A program made the translations under genes and the position numbers. From assembly GCA_002478745.1 (NCBI GenBank), contig DLQI01000116.1, forward strand, positions 20,164 to 54,054: a stretch of DNA of 33,891 nucleotides. Direction: 5' to 3'. This DNA is from Rhodobacteraceae bacterium UBA7436. Lineage in GTDB: Bacteria > Pseudomonadota > Alphaproteobacteria > Rhodobacterales > Rhodobacteraceae. Below the pieces are notes generated by a model. The model made no database searches, was not told the origin of the DNA, and worked only from the letters and a program-made list of their open reading frames with translations. Below, piece by piece: positions 23,737 to 33,002 of this stretch. Every line of letters begins with the position of its first letter. Within the stretch, counting starts at the first letter, position 1.

Positions 23737-24309
23737 TTAGCGGTTTGCACCCGGAACCCAAAGCACGTCGTCCTTGCCGCCATTGTTGGCGATGCGCGCC
23801 GCAACGAAGAACCAGTCACTCAGACGATTTAGGTATTTCACGGCGGCCGGGTTAACAGACTCCATGGTTGCCAGCTCTACAGACAGGCGTTCAGCGCGGC
23901 GCGCAACGGTACGGCAAACGTGCAATTGTGCTGCTAGTTCGGAACCACCCGGTAATATGAAGCTGCGCAATGGTTCAAGAACGTTGGTCATGGCATCGAT
24001 TTCGGCCTCAAGACGTTTCACTTGTGCATCTACTACGCGAAGCGGCGGGTATTCAGCCTCAGCATCTTTTTCCATGTTTGGGTTGCACATGTCTGCGCCT
24101 AGATCGAATAGGTCATTTTGAATTCGGCTAAGAGCCTCATCAACAGCACCTTCTGAGGTCAGGCGGGCAACGCCTACAAAACAGTTTAATTCATCAGATG
24201 TGCCATAAGCAGCAACGCGCATTGAGTGTTTCGCAACACGTGCGCCATCACCCAAAGCGGTTTCGCCAGCATCGCCAGTTTTTGTATAAATCTTATTTAG
24301 GACGACCAT
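23737..24309 (-). CDS. Cob(I)alamin adenosyltransferase, PduO type
   Basis: 190 residues. It has the PduO ATP-binding start IYTKTGDAGETALGDGARV, SDELNCFVG, the RTVARRAERL motif and the C-terminal NRLSDWFFVAARIAN. It adenosylates cob(I)alamin to make coenzyme B12. The ethylmalonyl-CoA and methylmalonyl-CoA mutases that work with mcd need this cofactor, so its presence fits the carbon metabolism of the window. GGAGGG lies 7 bp before the ATG, within the end of the upstream HIG1-like gene, 4 bp away, so the two are co-transcribed. Confidence 0.94.
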   Translation of the reverse strand: MVVLNKIYTKTGDAGETALGDGARVAKHSMRVAAYGTSDELNCFVGVARLTSEGAVDEALSRIQNDLFDLGADMCNPNMEKDAEAEYPPLRVVDAQVKRLEAEIDAMTNVLEPLRSFILPGGSELAAQLHVCRTVARRAERLSVELATMESVNPAAVKYLNRLSDWFFVAARIANNGGKDDVLWVPGANR

Positions 24310-24313
24310 GGGG

Positions 24314-24520
24314 TTACCCTCCGTTGCGTTTTAGGTAGGCGAAAATCAGGATCAAAACCACGGCAACAGCCTGTAGGATAATCCGCCAACGCATCAATTT
24401 GTTTGAATTGCTGTGGGCCCAGCCTTTGCCGCGGGCCAAGCCGCTGAGTCCAAACATAAGGGCAACAATGACCGCCAGCACAGCAATAGTCAGTACGTAA
24501 AACATCGATCCACTCAACAT
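24314..24520 (-). CDS. HIG1-domain-like twin-transmembrane protein
   Basis: 68 residues with two membrane segments: FYVLTIAVLAVIVALMFGLSGLA and IILQAVAVVLILIFAYL. The loop SNSNKLMRWRIILQ between them matches the HIG1 consensus (N-K-L-M-R-x-R). Mitochondrial HIG1 proteins act on respiratory supercomplexes; bacterial ones are uncharacterised. The ATG at 24520 is preceded by GGAGAG. A TTG at 24532 overlapping it is rejected. It is coupled to the adenosyltransferase gene. Confidence 0.75.
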   Translation of the reverse strand: MLSGSMFYVLTIAVLAVIVALMFGLSGLARGKGWAHSNSNKLMRWRIILQAVAVVLILIFAYLKRNGG

Positions 24521-24590
24521 GGCGCTCTCCAATTCGTCTTAATTCTCATCTGATGTAGCTGTGGGAACGCCAAAAGCGAAGACTTTTCCG

Positions 24591-25421
24591 TTAAACGCGC
24601 GACAGCACCCAATCCAGCGCCCATGTTGGCAGTAAACGTCGTAAACCTGCCATCACATAAGTGGGGGTCGTGACAAAATATCGCGCACGTGGACGTTTGG
24701 ATTCCAGCGCATGAATCAGTTTTTGCACAACGGCTTCAGGTGGCAATTCAAATGGATCTGGGCCGTTTGAATTGTAAAGGCGGCTTAGCAACTTTGTCTC
24801 ATATTGAGGTGCACGTGCAGCGTCTTTCCAATTGATCCAGCGTTCAAAGTGCGGGATCGCATTTTCGCGGAATTTGGTGGTGATGGGGCCCGGTTCAATC
24901 AAAACGATTTTGATATTTGTGTCGCGCATTTCAATGCGTAAGGTGTCGGTCAGACCTTCGAGCGCAAACTTGCTGGCGTTATATGCACCGCGCCATGGCA
25001 TCGTCACTAATCCTAAGACGGATGAGCATTGAATAATCCGCCCATGGCCTTGAGCCCGCATGATGGGAAGTAACGAGCGCGTAAGCTCATGCCATCCAAA
25101 AAAGTTTGCTTCAAAGATTGAACGCAGGGCGTCCGTTGGCATGTCTTCAACCGCGCCCGGGATTGCGTGAGCGCCATTATTAAACAGGGCATCAAGCGTG
25201 CCGTCTGTCGCCTCGAGAACCTCGTTCAGGCCTTGGTGGATGCTTTCGGTGTCGGTGTAATCGATACGGGGGGCTTCAAAGCCCATTGTACGCAAGCGAT
25301 CACAATCGACTTGTTGCTTACAGGAAGCGAAAACTCGCCAGTCTTCTTCACGGAGTCTCATCGCAGCAGCGAGGCCAATTCCCGATGAGCAGCCGGTTAT
25401 CAGTATCGATCGTTTCACCAT
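24591..25421 (-). CDS. Short-chain dehydrogenase/reductase
   Basis: 276 residues, classical SDR. The cofactor loop is LITGCSSGIGLAAAM, the structural motif reads NNGA instead of NNAG, and the catalytic set is Ser in IQCSSVLG and YNASK. The C-terminus has IVLIEPGPITTKF and a hydrophobic tail (YVMAGLRRLLPTWALDWVL), which suggests a membrane-associated substrate. A lipid, sterol-like or retinol-like substrate is possible but cannot be chosen. It lies between an SH3b protein gene and the HIG1-like gene on the same strand. Confidence 0.9.
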   Translation of the reverse strand: MVKRSILITGCSSGIGLAAAMRLREEDWRVFASCKQQVDCDRLRTMGFEAPRIDYTDTESIHQGLNEVLEATDGTLDALFNNGAHAIPGAVEDMPTDALRSIFEANFFGWHELTRSLLPIMRAQGHGRIIQCSSVLGLVTMPWRGAYNASKFALEGLTDTLRIEMRDTNIKIVLIEPGPITTKFRENAIPHFERWINWKDAARAPQYETKLLSRLYNSNGPDPFELPPEAVVQKLIHALESKRPRARYFVTTPTYVMAGLRRLLPTWALDWVLSRV

Positions 25422-25470
25422 CTTTTTTGCTCATTTAATTTGCGCGAACAATGCCGCTGTTCTGTGATAT

Positions 25471-26058
25471 TCAGCTGTCGCTAAGCAGAAAATCAGCCAT
25501 CCAACCGAATGTCACACCGTCGAGCGAGCGCATTTCAATCCATCCGCCACCGTTGTCGTCCAATACTTCGACTTCCACGCCGCGGGTCAGTCGACCAACG
25601 ACTTCGTAATCTGTGCTCGGACCACCGCGAACATTGACGCGGTCTCCTGATACGATGCGGACGTCTTGAGTGGATGACGATGTGATCACTTCAAAGGCTT
25701 CAGGATCTGCGATCAAGCTGGGCAGAACCAACTCTCCAAGCGGTTCTTCGACGATGTCCACAACAAACGAAACAGGTGTAGCCTCAACTTTTTCAGGCTG
25801 AGCCAGTGTTACACCCGATGCGACAATCTCTGATTTTTCTTCAGAAACCAAGTTCACGGCGGCGCGGCTTACTTCAAGCTCAGCGTCGTCGGAACCTATG
25901 TCTTTTGCGGCATCTGCAATCTTAGGAAGGCCTTGCTTGACGGGTCCGACTTCAACACGGCTCAGCCGTAAGGCTTCACCATCAAAGTCTGATCCACCGC
26001 TTAGCTCATAAAAAGCTAAACCTAGAAACCCAAATGCAATAGCGATGAACTTAACCAT
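25471..26058 (-). CDS. Bacterial SH3 (SH3b) domain protein, exported or membrane anchored
   Basis: 195 residues. An N-terminal hydrophobic segment (FIAIAFGFLGLAFYEL) is a signal or anchor. A low-complexity acidic middle part follows, and a C-terminal SH3b domain at about residues 132-193: DRVNVRGGPSTDYEVVGRLTRG, VEVLDDNGGGWIEMR, FGWMADFLL. SH3b domains often bind cell-wall peptides, so a periplasmic role is likely. GGGGGG lies before the ATG. Confidence 0.85.
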   Translation of the reverse strand: MVKFIAIAFGFLGLAFYELSGGSDFDGEALRLSRVEVGPVKQGLPKIADAAKDIGSDDAELEVSRAAVNLVSEEKSEIVASGVTLAQPEKVEATPVSFVVDIVEEPLGELVLPSLIADPEAFEVITSSSTQDVRIVSGDRVNVRGGPSTDYEVVGRLTRGVEVEVLDDNGGGWIEMRSLDGVTFGWMADFLLSDS

Positions 26059-26166
26059 TTAACGCCCCCCAAAGGCATGTACCGCCTTGGCAGAGGCGAT
26101 TCATATTTTGAATATCACATAGCCGAAGCTGCTTGGCCCGTTAGGGGAAAAAAATTATGCATTCGC

Positions 26167-26186
26167 GCATCAAGTGTCATTGATGC
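26167..26186. repeat. Inverted repeat upstream of parC
   Basis: GCATCAA (26167-26173), loop GTGTCA, TTGATGC (26180-26186), with 7 perfect pairs. It lies 78 bp before the parC ATG and 109 bp before the divergent SH3b gene. It has no T run, so it is more likely an operator or 5' leader stem than a terminator. Confidence 0.4.
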
Positions 26187-26264
26187 AACGAGTTTTCAAT
26201 AGAAGAATCCTCTGCACAAGATTGGCGGCTTGTTCCCTGCAAAATGCGCGGGTACACAGCATGT

Positions 26265-28574
26265 ATGGCTGATATTGATGACACACCCAACATGAACATA
26301 AGCGAACCTCTGCGCCGTGCGCTGGGTGATAGGTATCTAACCTACGCTTTATCCACAATTATGCACCGTGCCTTGCCTGATGCGCGCGATGGTCTGAAGC
26401 CGGTTCACCGCCGTATTCTTTATGCAATGCGTGAACTTAAGCTGGCTTCAAATGGTGGTTTCCGCAAATCGGCCAAGATTTCAGGCGACGTGATGGGCAA
26501 CTATCACCCACATGGCGATGCCGCGATTTATGACGCGATGGCCCGCTTGGCCCAAGATTTCAACGTGCGCTTTCCACTGGTAGATGGCCAAGGCAATTTT
26601 GGGAACATTGACGGTGATAACCCCGCGGCGGCTCGTTACACTGAAGCGCGCATGACGGCTGTTGCTGAGGCAATGCTGGAAGGCTTGAACGAAAACGCAG
26701 TTGATTTTCGTGAAAACTATGACGGTACACTGACTGAGCCTGTTGTTTTGCCGGCGCAGTTCCCGAACCTATTGGCCAATGGATCCAGTGGTATCGCTGT
26801 TGGGATGGCAACAAACATCCCTCCCCACAATATCTCTGAACTTTGCGACGCATGTTTGCACATGATCAAAGTGCCTGATGTGCGCGACGATACGCTGTTG
26901 AATTATGTGCCGGGGCCTGATTTCCCAACTGGTGGGATCATTGTTGAAAGCCCGGAAAGCATCGCGACAGCATACCGTACAGGTAAGGGTGGATTCCGTC
27001 TGCGGTGTCGTTACGAGATCGAAGATCTTGGGCGCGGTCAGTGGCAGATCGTTATTACAGAAATTCCGTATCAGGTTCAAAAATCAAAATTGATCGAAAA
27101 GATCGCGGAACTAATCCAGCTGAAAAAGATTCCAATTCTAGCGGATGTGCGTGACGAATCTGCCGACGATATCCGCCTTGTGCTTGAGCCACGTTCGAAG
27201 AACGTCGACCCCGAAGTGTTGATGGGCATGATGTACCGCAGTTCTGATCTTGAAGTGCGGTTCTCACTGAACATGAACGTCTTGATCGATGGCCTGACGC
27301 CAAAGGTCTGTTCGATGAAGGAAGTGCTACGCGCGTTCCTTGATCACCGCCGCGAGGTTTTGATCCGTCGTTCGATCCATCGGACGGAAAAAATCGATCA
27401 CCGTCTTGAAGTGTTGGAAGGCTTTATCGTTGCGTTCCTGAATCTGGACCGTGTCATTGATATCATCCGTTATGACGAAGACCCCAAAGCAGCATTGATG
27501 CGCGAAGATTGGTCTAAAGACCACAAGCGTGCGATGGACGAAAAAGACTATATTTCGCCTGCGCCAAGTGGTGGTGAATTGTCTGAAGTTCAGGCTGATG
27601 CCATTCTTAACATGCGCCTGCGCAGCTTGCGCCGTTTGGAAGAAATCGAGCTGCTGCGCGAGCAAGCTGCCTTGATGGAAGAACGCGCTGGGCTTGAGAA
27701 TTTGCTAGACAGCGAAGACATCCAGTGGACCAAGATTTCCGATCAGTTGAAAGAAACGAAAAAGCAGTTTGGCAAAGACTGGGTTATTGACGGCGTGGCA
27801 CGTGGCCAACGCTTGACGACATTTGCTGAAGCTGGCGAAGTGGCCGATGTGCCGCTTGAAGCGATGATTGACCGCGAGCCTATTACTGTCGTGTGCAGTC
27901 AAATGGGTTGGTTCCGTGCCATGACGGGCCACATCGACTTGAACCGCGAGTTGAAATTCAAAGATGGCGACGGCCCACGATTTATCTTTCACGCCGAAAC
28001 CACTGACCGCTTGTTGGTCTTCGGTGCGAATGGTCGCTTCTATACGCTAAGCGCCTCAACCTTGCCCGGTGGGCGCGGAATGGGTGAGCCATTACGTTTG
28101 ATGGTTGATCTGCCGAATGAGGCTGAAATTCTTGATATCATGATCCACAAACCGGGCCGCAAACTGTTGGTTGCCTCAACTTCTGGTGATGGATTTATTG
28201 TACCAGAAGATGATGTTGTTGCCCAAACGCGCAGCGGTAAGCAGGTTCTGAACGTGCGCGGTGATACTAAGGCGCTGATTTGTAAACCTACCTATGGTGA
28301 CAGTGTCGCTGTTGTTGGTGAGAACCGTAAAGTACTGGTGTTCCCACTGGATGAATTGCCAGAAATGGGCCGTGGTAAAGGCGTTCGTTTGCAAAAGTAC
28401 AAAGATGGTGGTTTGTCTGACGCCACGACCTTTACGCTTGAGGCTGGTCTAAGTTGGCTTGATCCCGCGGGTCGAACGCGCACGGAAACCGAGTTGGCAG
28501 AGTGGCAAGGAAAACGCGCGAGCGCGGGTCGCATGGCACCACGCGGATTTCCGCGGGACAATCGATTCAACTGA
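26265..28574 (+). CDS. parC: DNA topoisomerase IV subunit A
   Basis: 769 residues from ATG 26265; the in-frame ATG 26244 would add 7 residues and neither has a good ribosome site. It has YALSTIMHRALPDARDGLKP, VMGNYHPHGDAAIYDAM and GQGNFGNIDGDNPAAARYTEARM with the catalytic Tyr. The C-terminal beta-pinwheel repeats include GRGMGEPLRLMVDL and TRSGKQVLNV. The length is short for GyrA and I see no GyrA-box, so ParC is favoured. It decatenates sister chromosomes with ParE, which is not encoded here. Confidence 0.95.
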   Translation: MADIDDTPNMNISEPLRRALGDRYLTYALSTIMHRALPDARDGLKPVHRRILYAMRELKLASNGGFRKSAKISGDVMGNYHPHGDAAIYDAMARLAQDFNVRFPLVDGQGNFGNIDGDNPAAARYTEARMTAVAEAMLEGLNENAVDFRENYDGTLTEPVVLPAQFPNLLANGSSGIAVGMATNIPPHNISELCDACLHMIKVPDVRDDTLLNYVPGPDFPTGGIIVESPESIATAYRTGKGGFRLRCRYEIEDLGRGQWQIVITEIPYQVQKSKLIEKIAELIQLKKIPILADVRDESADDIRLVLEPRSKNVDPEVLMGMMYRSSDLEVRFSLNMNVLIDGLTPKVCSMKEVLRAFLDHRREVLIRRSIHRTEKIDHRLEVLEGFIVAFLNLDRVIDIIRYDEDPKAALMREDWSKDHKRAMDEKDYISPAPSGGELSEVQADAILNMRLRSLRRLEEIELLREQAALMEERAGLENLLDSEDIQWTKISDQLKETKKQFGKDWVIDGVARGQRLTTFAEAGEVADVPLEAMIDREPITVVCSQMGWFRAMTGHIDLNRELKFKDGDGPRFIFHAETTDRLLVFGANGRFYTLSASTLPGGRGMGEPLRLMVDLPNEAEILDIMIHKPGRKLLVASTSGDGFIVPEDDVVAQTRSGKQVLNVRGDTKALICKPTYGDSVAVVGENRKVLVFPLDELPEMGRGKGVRLQKYKDGGLSDATTFTLEAGLSWLDPAGRTRTETELAEWQGKRASAGRMAPRGFPRDNRFN

Positions 28575-28637
28575 AGGTAACGTACTCTCATCTTTAAATG
28601 ACGCGCGTGTATTAAGCGTGCGCAAGAGGGACGTATT

Positions 28638-29840
28638 ATGAGTGAACAATTGATTGGTCGATATCACGGCGACAAAAAAACACTTTTCTGGCTGGTGATG
28701 AAAACCAGCTTTCTCACATTGATTACACTAGGCATTTATCGCTTCTGGGCTAAGACCCGTATCCGCAAATATCTTTGGTCGGGCACTGCTGCGGGTCAAG
28801 ATAGCTTTGAATATACGGGCACTGGCTTAGAGAAGTTCTTGGGCTTCTTGGTCGCAATCGTTGTTTTGGCGATTTATCTGGGGATCGTTCAAATGATCTT
28901 GCTGTTTTTCGGCCTAAGCTTAATGGCTGATGCAACAACAACGGCGGGACAGATCGCCCAAATCGCCTCGATCTACATTTCATTCTTTGCAGTGATGCCT
29001 TTGATATTCTTCGCGCAATACCGCGCGCGTCGTTACAAAATGGCGCGCACGCGCTGGCGGGGTATCCGTTTTGGGATGGACAGCGCGGCGTGGGGCTTTG
29101 TGTGGCGGGCAATCGCGCATAGCTTTCTTACCATCATCACCCTTGGACTTATGGTTCCAAGGCAGACGTTCAAGTTAGAAAAATACATGGCAGATCGCAC
29201 ATGGTTTGGAGATGCGCAGTTCGTGCAAAATGGTCGCTGGCAAAGCCTCTATCCGGGATTAAAACACATCGGGATTGGCTTTTTAATCTTGATCGCTGCA
29301 GGTGCAGTTGGTGTCATGCTTGACGTTATTGGTGCCGCAATTTTCTTAGTCGTTGTTGGCTACATCTGGCTGATTTTCGGCAGCGTCTATTACCGTATCT
29401 TCGCGCTTAACTATCTGACTGGAAACAAACTTCTGAACGGTCAGATTGGTTTTTATAGCGGTGGGCAAGCGGGTAAAGTTGTTGGAATTGCGATTAAGGG
29501 AACCCTTCTGATTGCACTTGTTGGTGGGGTTATTGGTCTTGTCTTCGCGGGCGTCGGCGCGGTTTTACTTAACTCAGTGGACTTTCAGAAACCGTCGGAA
29601 TTTATGGGTGTTATTGGCGGCGCATTGGGCATCATTGGCTTTGTGGCTTACATCGGCTTCTTTCTTTTGCTGAGCGCATTGTCGTTTATCTGGATCACCC
29701 AGCCAATCATCGGACATGTCGTCGAAAACATGTCATTGTCAGGCGCAGAGCATCTTGATGCGATCCAACAGCGCAGTGCAGACGCAGGTGCAGATGCAGA
29801 CGGCTTTGCCGATGCGCTTGATATTGGCGGTGCCATTTGA
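28638..29840 (+). CDS. DUF898 (YjgN-like) multi-pass membrane protein
   Basis: 400 residues with about eight hydrophobic segments. The DUF898 unit is visible at the N-terminus (FWLVMKTSFLTLITLGIYRFWAKTRIRKYLW) and again in the middle (IAHSFLTIITLGLMVPRQ, KLEKYMADRTWFGD). A weaker third copy (YRIFALNYLTGNKLLNGQIGF) looks like an internal duplication. The C-terminus is cytosol-like and Asp/Ala rich (SADAGADADGFADALD). The function is unknown. AGAGGGA precedes the ATG. It runs into the M48 peptidase gene with a 19-bp gap, a pairing I know from other Alphaproteobacteria. Confidence 0.87.
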   Translation: MSEQLIGRYHGDKKTLFWLVMKTSFLTLITLGIYRFWAKTRIRKYLWSGTAAGQDSFEYTGTGLEKFLGFLVAIVVLAIYLGIVQMILLFFGLSLMADATTTAGQIAQIASIYISFFAVMPLIFFAQYRARRYKMARTRWRGIRFGMDSAAWGFVWRAIAHSFLTIITLGLMVPRQTFKLEKYMADRTWFGDAQFVQNGRWQSLYPGLKHIGIGFLILIAAGAVGVMLDVIGAAIFLVVVGYIWLIFGSVYYRIFALNYLTGNKLLNGQIGFYSGGQAGKVVGIAIKGTLLIALVGGVIGLVFAGVGAVLLNSVDFQKPSEFMGVIGGALGIIGFVAYIGFFLLLSALSFIWITQPIIGHVVENMSLSGAEHLDAIQQRSADAGADADGFADALDIGGAI

Positions 29841-29853
29841 TGCAAAACGAGGT

Positions 29854-29893
29854 GTCGGTATGACGTCGGTATCGTGTCGGTATTTCGTCGGTG
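29854..29893 (+). repeat. 11-bp tandem repeat across the M48 peptidase start codon
   Basis: GTCGGTAT occurs at 29854, 29865 and 29876, and GTCGGTG at 29887: four units with an exact 11-bp period. The repeat begins just before the ATG at 29860, covering the start and the first 11 codons. As 11 is not a multiple of three, gain or loss of a unit would move the start relative to the ribosome site or the reading frame. Confidence 0.7.
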
Positions 29894-30987
29894 CAACAGG
29901 CCGACGTCTGGATGTGGACGCATCGCTTGAACACAGCGAGTTCTTGCGGCTTTCACATCCGGAGCTGCCGAATGGGTTGCTGCGATGGCCGCTAAAGGAC
30001 TTACGTGCTTTGGCGGATCAGGCACGCACGGACCAGATTGTTCTGTCCCTGCGTGCCGACACAGCAATCGACAGCGCCTTGATCGAAGAGGCGCGTCTTA
30101 CCGTCGATGACCCACAGCTGATTGCAGACATAAAAATGCTATGCCCTGAATTGGGCAAGCGGGATCTGCCGGAAGGATCTGGACGCAAAATTGTAACGCG
30201 CATCGGCATGGCCGTTGGGGCGATTGTGTTGATGATCTTTGTCATCTTGCCGGCAATGGCCAACACCTTGGCCTATATCATCCCTATCAAACGTGAAGTT
30301 GCCTATGGCAAAGCTGTCGTGCGGCAAATGGAACGGTTCTTTGGCGGCAGTACGGCTGGAGAACTTGTGTGCTCAACACCAGAGGGTGACGCGGCATTGG
30401 CCAAGATGGTTGCGCGCCTTACAGCGACGTCGCCAACAGACTATGAACTGAACGTATCGGTCATGCGCCATGAAATGGTGAATGCATTCGCAGCCCCCGG
30501 TGGACAGATCGTTTTTGTCGATGGTTTGATTCAACAGGCCACAAGCCCTGATGAAATGGCCGCCGTTCTTGCACATGAGATCGGCCACGTGGTATCGCGC
30601 GATGCAACGCGCGGGGCGTTACGGGCCGCTGGCTCTGCAGGTCTACTGTCTATGGTGTTTGGTGATTTTGCAGGGGGAACAGCCGCTGTTGTGATCGCTG
30701 AATATACATTGAATGCATCCTACACCCGTGAAGCCGAAGCCCAAGCGGATACATTTGCCCACAACATGCTCGAAGCCGCGAACGTTAGCACAATTGGCAT
30801 GGCTGACTTTTTTGGTAGCCTGAATGGGTTAGAAGATGAAATGCCCGACCTGCCAATCTATCTGTCCAGCCACCCTGACACTCAAGAACGTGCGGACCTC
30901 GCGACAGAGTTTGCCAAAGGGCAGGGGACGACAACGCCTGTGTTGGATGATGCTGAGTGGAACGCGCTTAAGGCGATTTGTGATTGA
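29860..30987 (+). CDS. M48 family metallopeptidase
   Basis: 375 residues. A cytosolic N-terminal domain of about 115 residues with no clear family precedes one membrane segment (MAVGAIVLMIFVILPAMANTLAYI). The peptidase domain follows, with the zinc motif AVLAHEIGHVVSRDA and the third ligand Glu in YTREAEAQADTFA. The C-terminal LSSHPDTQERADL is a common M48 ending. It resembles BepA/LoiP-type periplasmic proteases but is membrane anchored. The ATG at 29860 follows CGAGG; an open frame back to 29716 lies inside the DUF898 gene and is rejected. Confidence 0.9.
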   Translation: MTSVSCRYFVGATGRRLDVDASLEHSEFLRLSHPELPNGLLRWPLKDLRALADQARTDQIVLSLRADTAIDSALIEEARLTVDDPQLIADIKMLCPELGKRDLPEGSGRKIVTRIGMAVGAIVLMIFVILPAMANTLAYIIPIKREVAYGKAVVRQMERFFGGSTAGELVCSTPEGDAALAKMVARLTATSPTDYELNVSVMRHEMVNAFAAPGGQIVFVDGLIQQATSPDEMAAVLAHEIGHVVSRDATRGALRAAGSAGLLSMVFGDFAGGTAAVVIAEYTLNASYTREAEAQADTFAHNMLEAANVSTIGMADFFGSLNGLEDEMPDLPIYLSSHPDTQERADLATEFAKGQGTTTPVLDDAEWNALKAICD

Positions 30988-31081
30988 GGGTCAGTACCGT
31001 GGGCCTAGTTGCAGGTGTGTCGATAATTCTGCTTTTGAGTATTGGGGCTACCCAACCTTACTAATTACAAGAAGAGCATAA

Positions 31082-31387
31082 ATGTTAAAATTGGTTATAG
31101 TTTTATTTGCGGTTCCATTATTTGCCGTGGCATGTATGCCGAATGACGTAACGGGTGCTGACGGCGACCGTGAGACCTTCGAAATTGCGGCAAATACAGC
31201 ATCCTGCCACGGTGTTGCCCCTATGCGCTGTTTGATTGTGAATGGTCAGTTTTTCTACGATCCAATTGATGGATACGAACATGTCGAAGGTCGATCAGCT
31301 ACAATCTGTACGATCGCAACGCCTCGTTCGGAACCATTGCCCGCTGACGTAGGTAGCCACGAATATCGTCGCGTTCGGTGTGATTAA
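31082..31387 (+). CDS. DUF4377-like small lipoprotein
   Basis: 101 residues. MLKLVIVLFAVPLFAVACM is a lipoprotein signal with Cys18 in the lipobox FAVAC. The mature part, SCHGVAPMRCLIVNG, then IDGYEHVEGRSATICTI and a final Cys, fits the DUF4377 pattern (C-x-G-V-A-P-x-x-C-L). It is probably attached to a periplasmic or outer membrane leaflet. The function is unknown. It stands alone after the M48 gene (94-bp gap) and is convergent with the P450 gene. Confidence 0.75.
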   Translation: MLKLVIVLFAVPLFAVACMPNDVTGADGDRETFEIAANTASCHGVAPMRCLIVNGQFFYDPIDGYEHVEGRSATICTIATPRSEPLPADVGSHEYRRVRCD

Positions 31388-31515
31388 TTCCTAAAATGTG
31401 TGACATTGCTTTGAATTTTTAACATGCAACTCTGAGCTCGAAGCCGACATTTGGTCTTACCTATAATGAAGTTTTGCAGTAATTTTGGTATCGGGAAATG
31501 AGTTATCTTTTATCC

Positions 31516-32880
31516 CTAAACCGGCTCAGCTGTTAACCAAACTCCGCCTTCTGGTCGCAGTGTCAAAATCATCACCGGTTCTGGCGCACGTCCTTTGATG
31601 GGGGTGAATTTGAACTTGGATAGTAGTGTCGCAAGAATGATCACGGCCTCTTGCAATGCGAAGGATGCGCCGATGCAAATGCGTGGTCCGTCCCCGAACG
31701 GCAGGTAGGCATAGCGCGGCACGGCTTTGCGATCTTCAAAACGTTCAGGGCGGAAGCTGTCGGGGTCGTCCCACAACAGTTCGTTTCGATGCAGCGCATA
31801 GATTGGCACCATAACCGTATCGCCTGTTAGAATTTCACGATCGCATAGGGTGTCGTCTTTTTGCGCCGTGCGTGAAATGATCCCTGCAGGTGGATAAAGT
31901 CGCAGTGCCTCGTCGATGATCTGGCGAATAAAGGGCAGGCTGGCGACATCGTCACCTGTGGCGGCGCGCCCTTGCAATACATCTTGGGCCTCTTGGCGCG
32001 CACGTGTTTGGGCGTCTTGGTCAAAGGCCATCAGATACATCGACCATGCCAATGTGAGGGCCGTTGTTTCATGCCCCGCTACGATAAAGGTCAGCAGATT
32101 GTCGCGCAGTTCGGCTGTGTTCATTTTGCGTTTGGTTTCTGGATCAACGCCGGCCAGTAGCAAATCTAAAAGGTCGGGCACGCCTTCATGGTCACGTGCG
32201 GCGCGATCAACGATTGTCTTATCCGCCATCGCCTTCATCTCTTTCATGGCCTTGCCAGACCGCATCCGCCCGGGGCGTGGCACCCAATCCGGTGCCCCTA
32301 GGATATCGAACAGTGAAATTTTGCCAGCCTCGGCGATGTAGTCATCAATCGCGTTGTGTACACCATCACGATCGAACGTATCGCCGCCCGAAAATGTCAC
32401 ATCCGCAATAACGTCAAATGTGGTGGTGACCATTTCGTCTAGCATATCTATTCCGCGTGGGCCTGCGTCCGTAATGCGCTGGGTGGCCCGTTGCGCGGCA
32501 GAGGTCATGATCGGCGCAAGGTTCATCATGTTGCGGTGGGTAAATACGGGGGCGGCAGCGCGGCGTTGCCAGCGCCAATGGGCCCCTTCGGCCACGAACA
32601 GTGATTCCCCAATGGCGGGTTTCAGCAGGTTCTTGGTGACGTCCGATTTCGGATAGTCATTCACGCGATCCAGCAAGATTTCGCGTATTGCACCGGGGTC
32701 CATCACCATGTGCCAACGCTTGCCTGTTTTGCCTGATACCATCGCCTGTTTGGTCGCAATCTGTGGTAAGATACGCAGTAGGTTTTTGCGCGCAACACTT
32801 AGGCTTTTGAAGATCCCCCATGGTTCATTGACCAACGGCACGGATACAGGATTTGCGGCTGGGCGGGTGGTGTCTGGCAT
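31516..32880 (-). CDS. Cytochrome P450
   Basis: 454 residues from ATG 32880. An ATG at 32886 sits only one base from the GGAG and is less likely. The I-helix oxygen motif is IVAGHETTALTL, the K-helix ExxR is in IIDEALRLYPP, and the heme ligand loop is PFGDGPRICIGASFAL with the axial Cys. The PERF-type motif is SFRPERFED. There is no membrane anchor, so it is soluble and needs a ferredoxin/reductase partner, none of which is encoded here. The substrate is unknown; a fatty-acid or other hydrophobic substrate is typical of such bacterial enzymes. It is not in an operon. Confidence 0.95.
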   Translation of the reverse strand: MPDTTRPAANPVSVPLVNEPWGIFKSLSVARKNLLRILPQIATKQAMVSGKTGKRWHMVMDPGAIREILLDRVNDYPKSDVTKNLLKPAIGESLFVAEGAHWRWQRRAAAPVFTHRNMMNLAPIMTSAAQRATQRITDAGPRGIDMLDEMVTTTFDVIADVTFSGGDTFDRDGVHNAIDDYIAEAGKISLFDILGAPDWVPRPGRMRSGKAMKEMKAMADKTIVDRAARDHEGVPDLLDLLLAGVDPETKRKMNTAELRDNLLTFIVAGHETTALTLAWSMYLMAFDQDAQTRARQEAQDVLQGRAATGDDVASLPFIRQIIDEALRLYPPAGIISRTAQKDDTLCDREILTGDTVMVPIYALHRNELLWDDPDSFRPERFEDRKAVPRYAYLPFGDGPRICIGASFALQEAVIILATLLSKFKFTPIKGRAPEPVMILTLRPEGGVWLTAEPV

Positions 32881-33002
32881 GATCATACTCCACGGTTATA
32901 TGATTGATATAAGTGCCGCAGGGCCGATGGCAATCCTTGTCGCCGATTGCGTGCATGGGCGTGCTGCTGTATCGCAGTGCGAAACCTTTGGGGAGGATTG
33001 AT

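Noticed and set aside
26071..26088. AAGGC / GCCTT short stem in the parC upstream region
   Set aside because: Only five pairs with a long loop and no T run; not distinguishable from chance.
29648..30067. 139-codon minus-strand frame across the DUF898/M48 junction
   Set aside because: Antisense to two supported genes, Cys/His/Pro-rich shadow composition, no ribosome site.
31388..31515. Terminator between the DUF4377-like gene and P450
   Set aside because: I found no stem with a T run in this 128-bp convergent gap.
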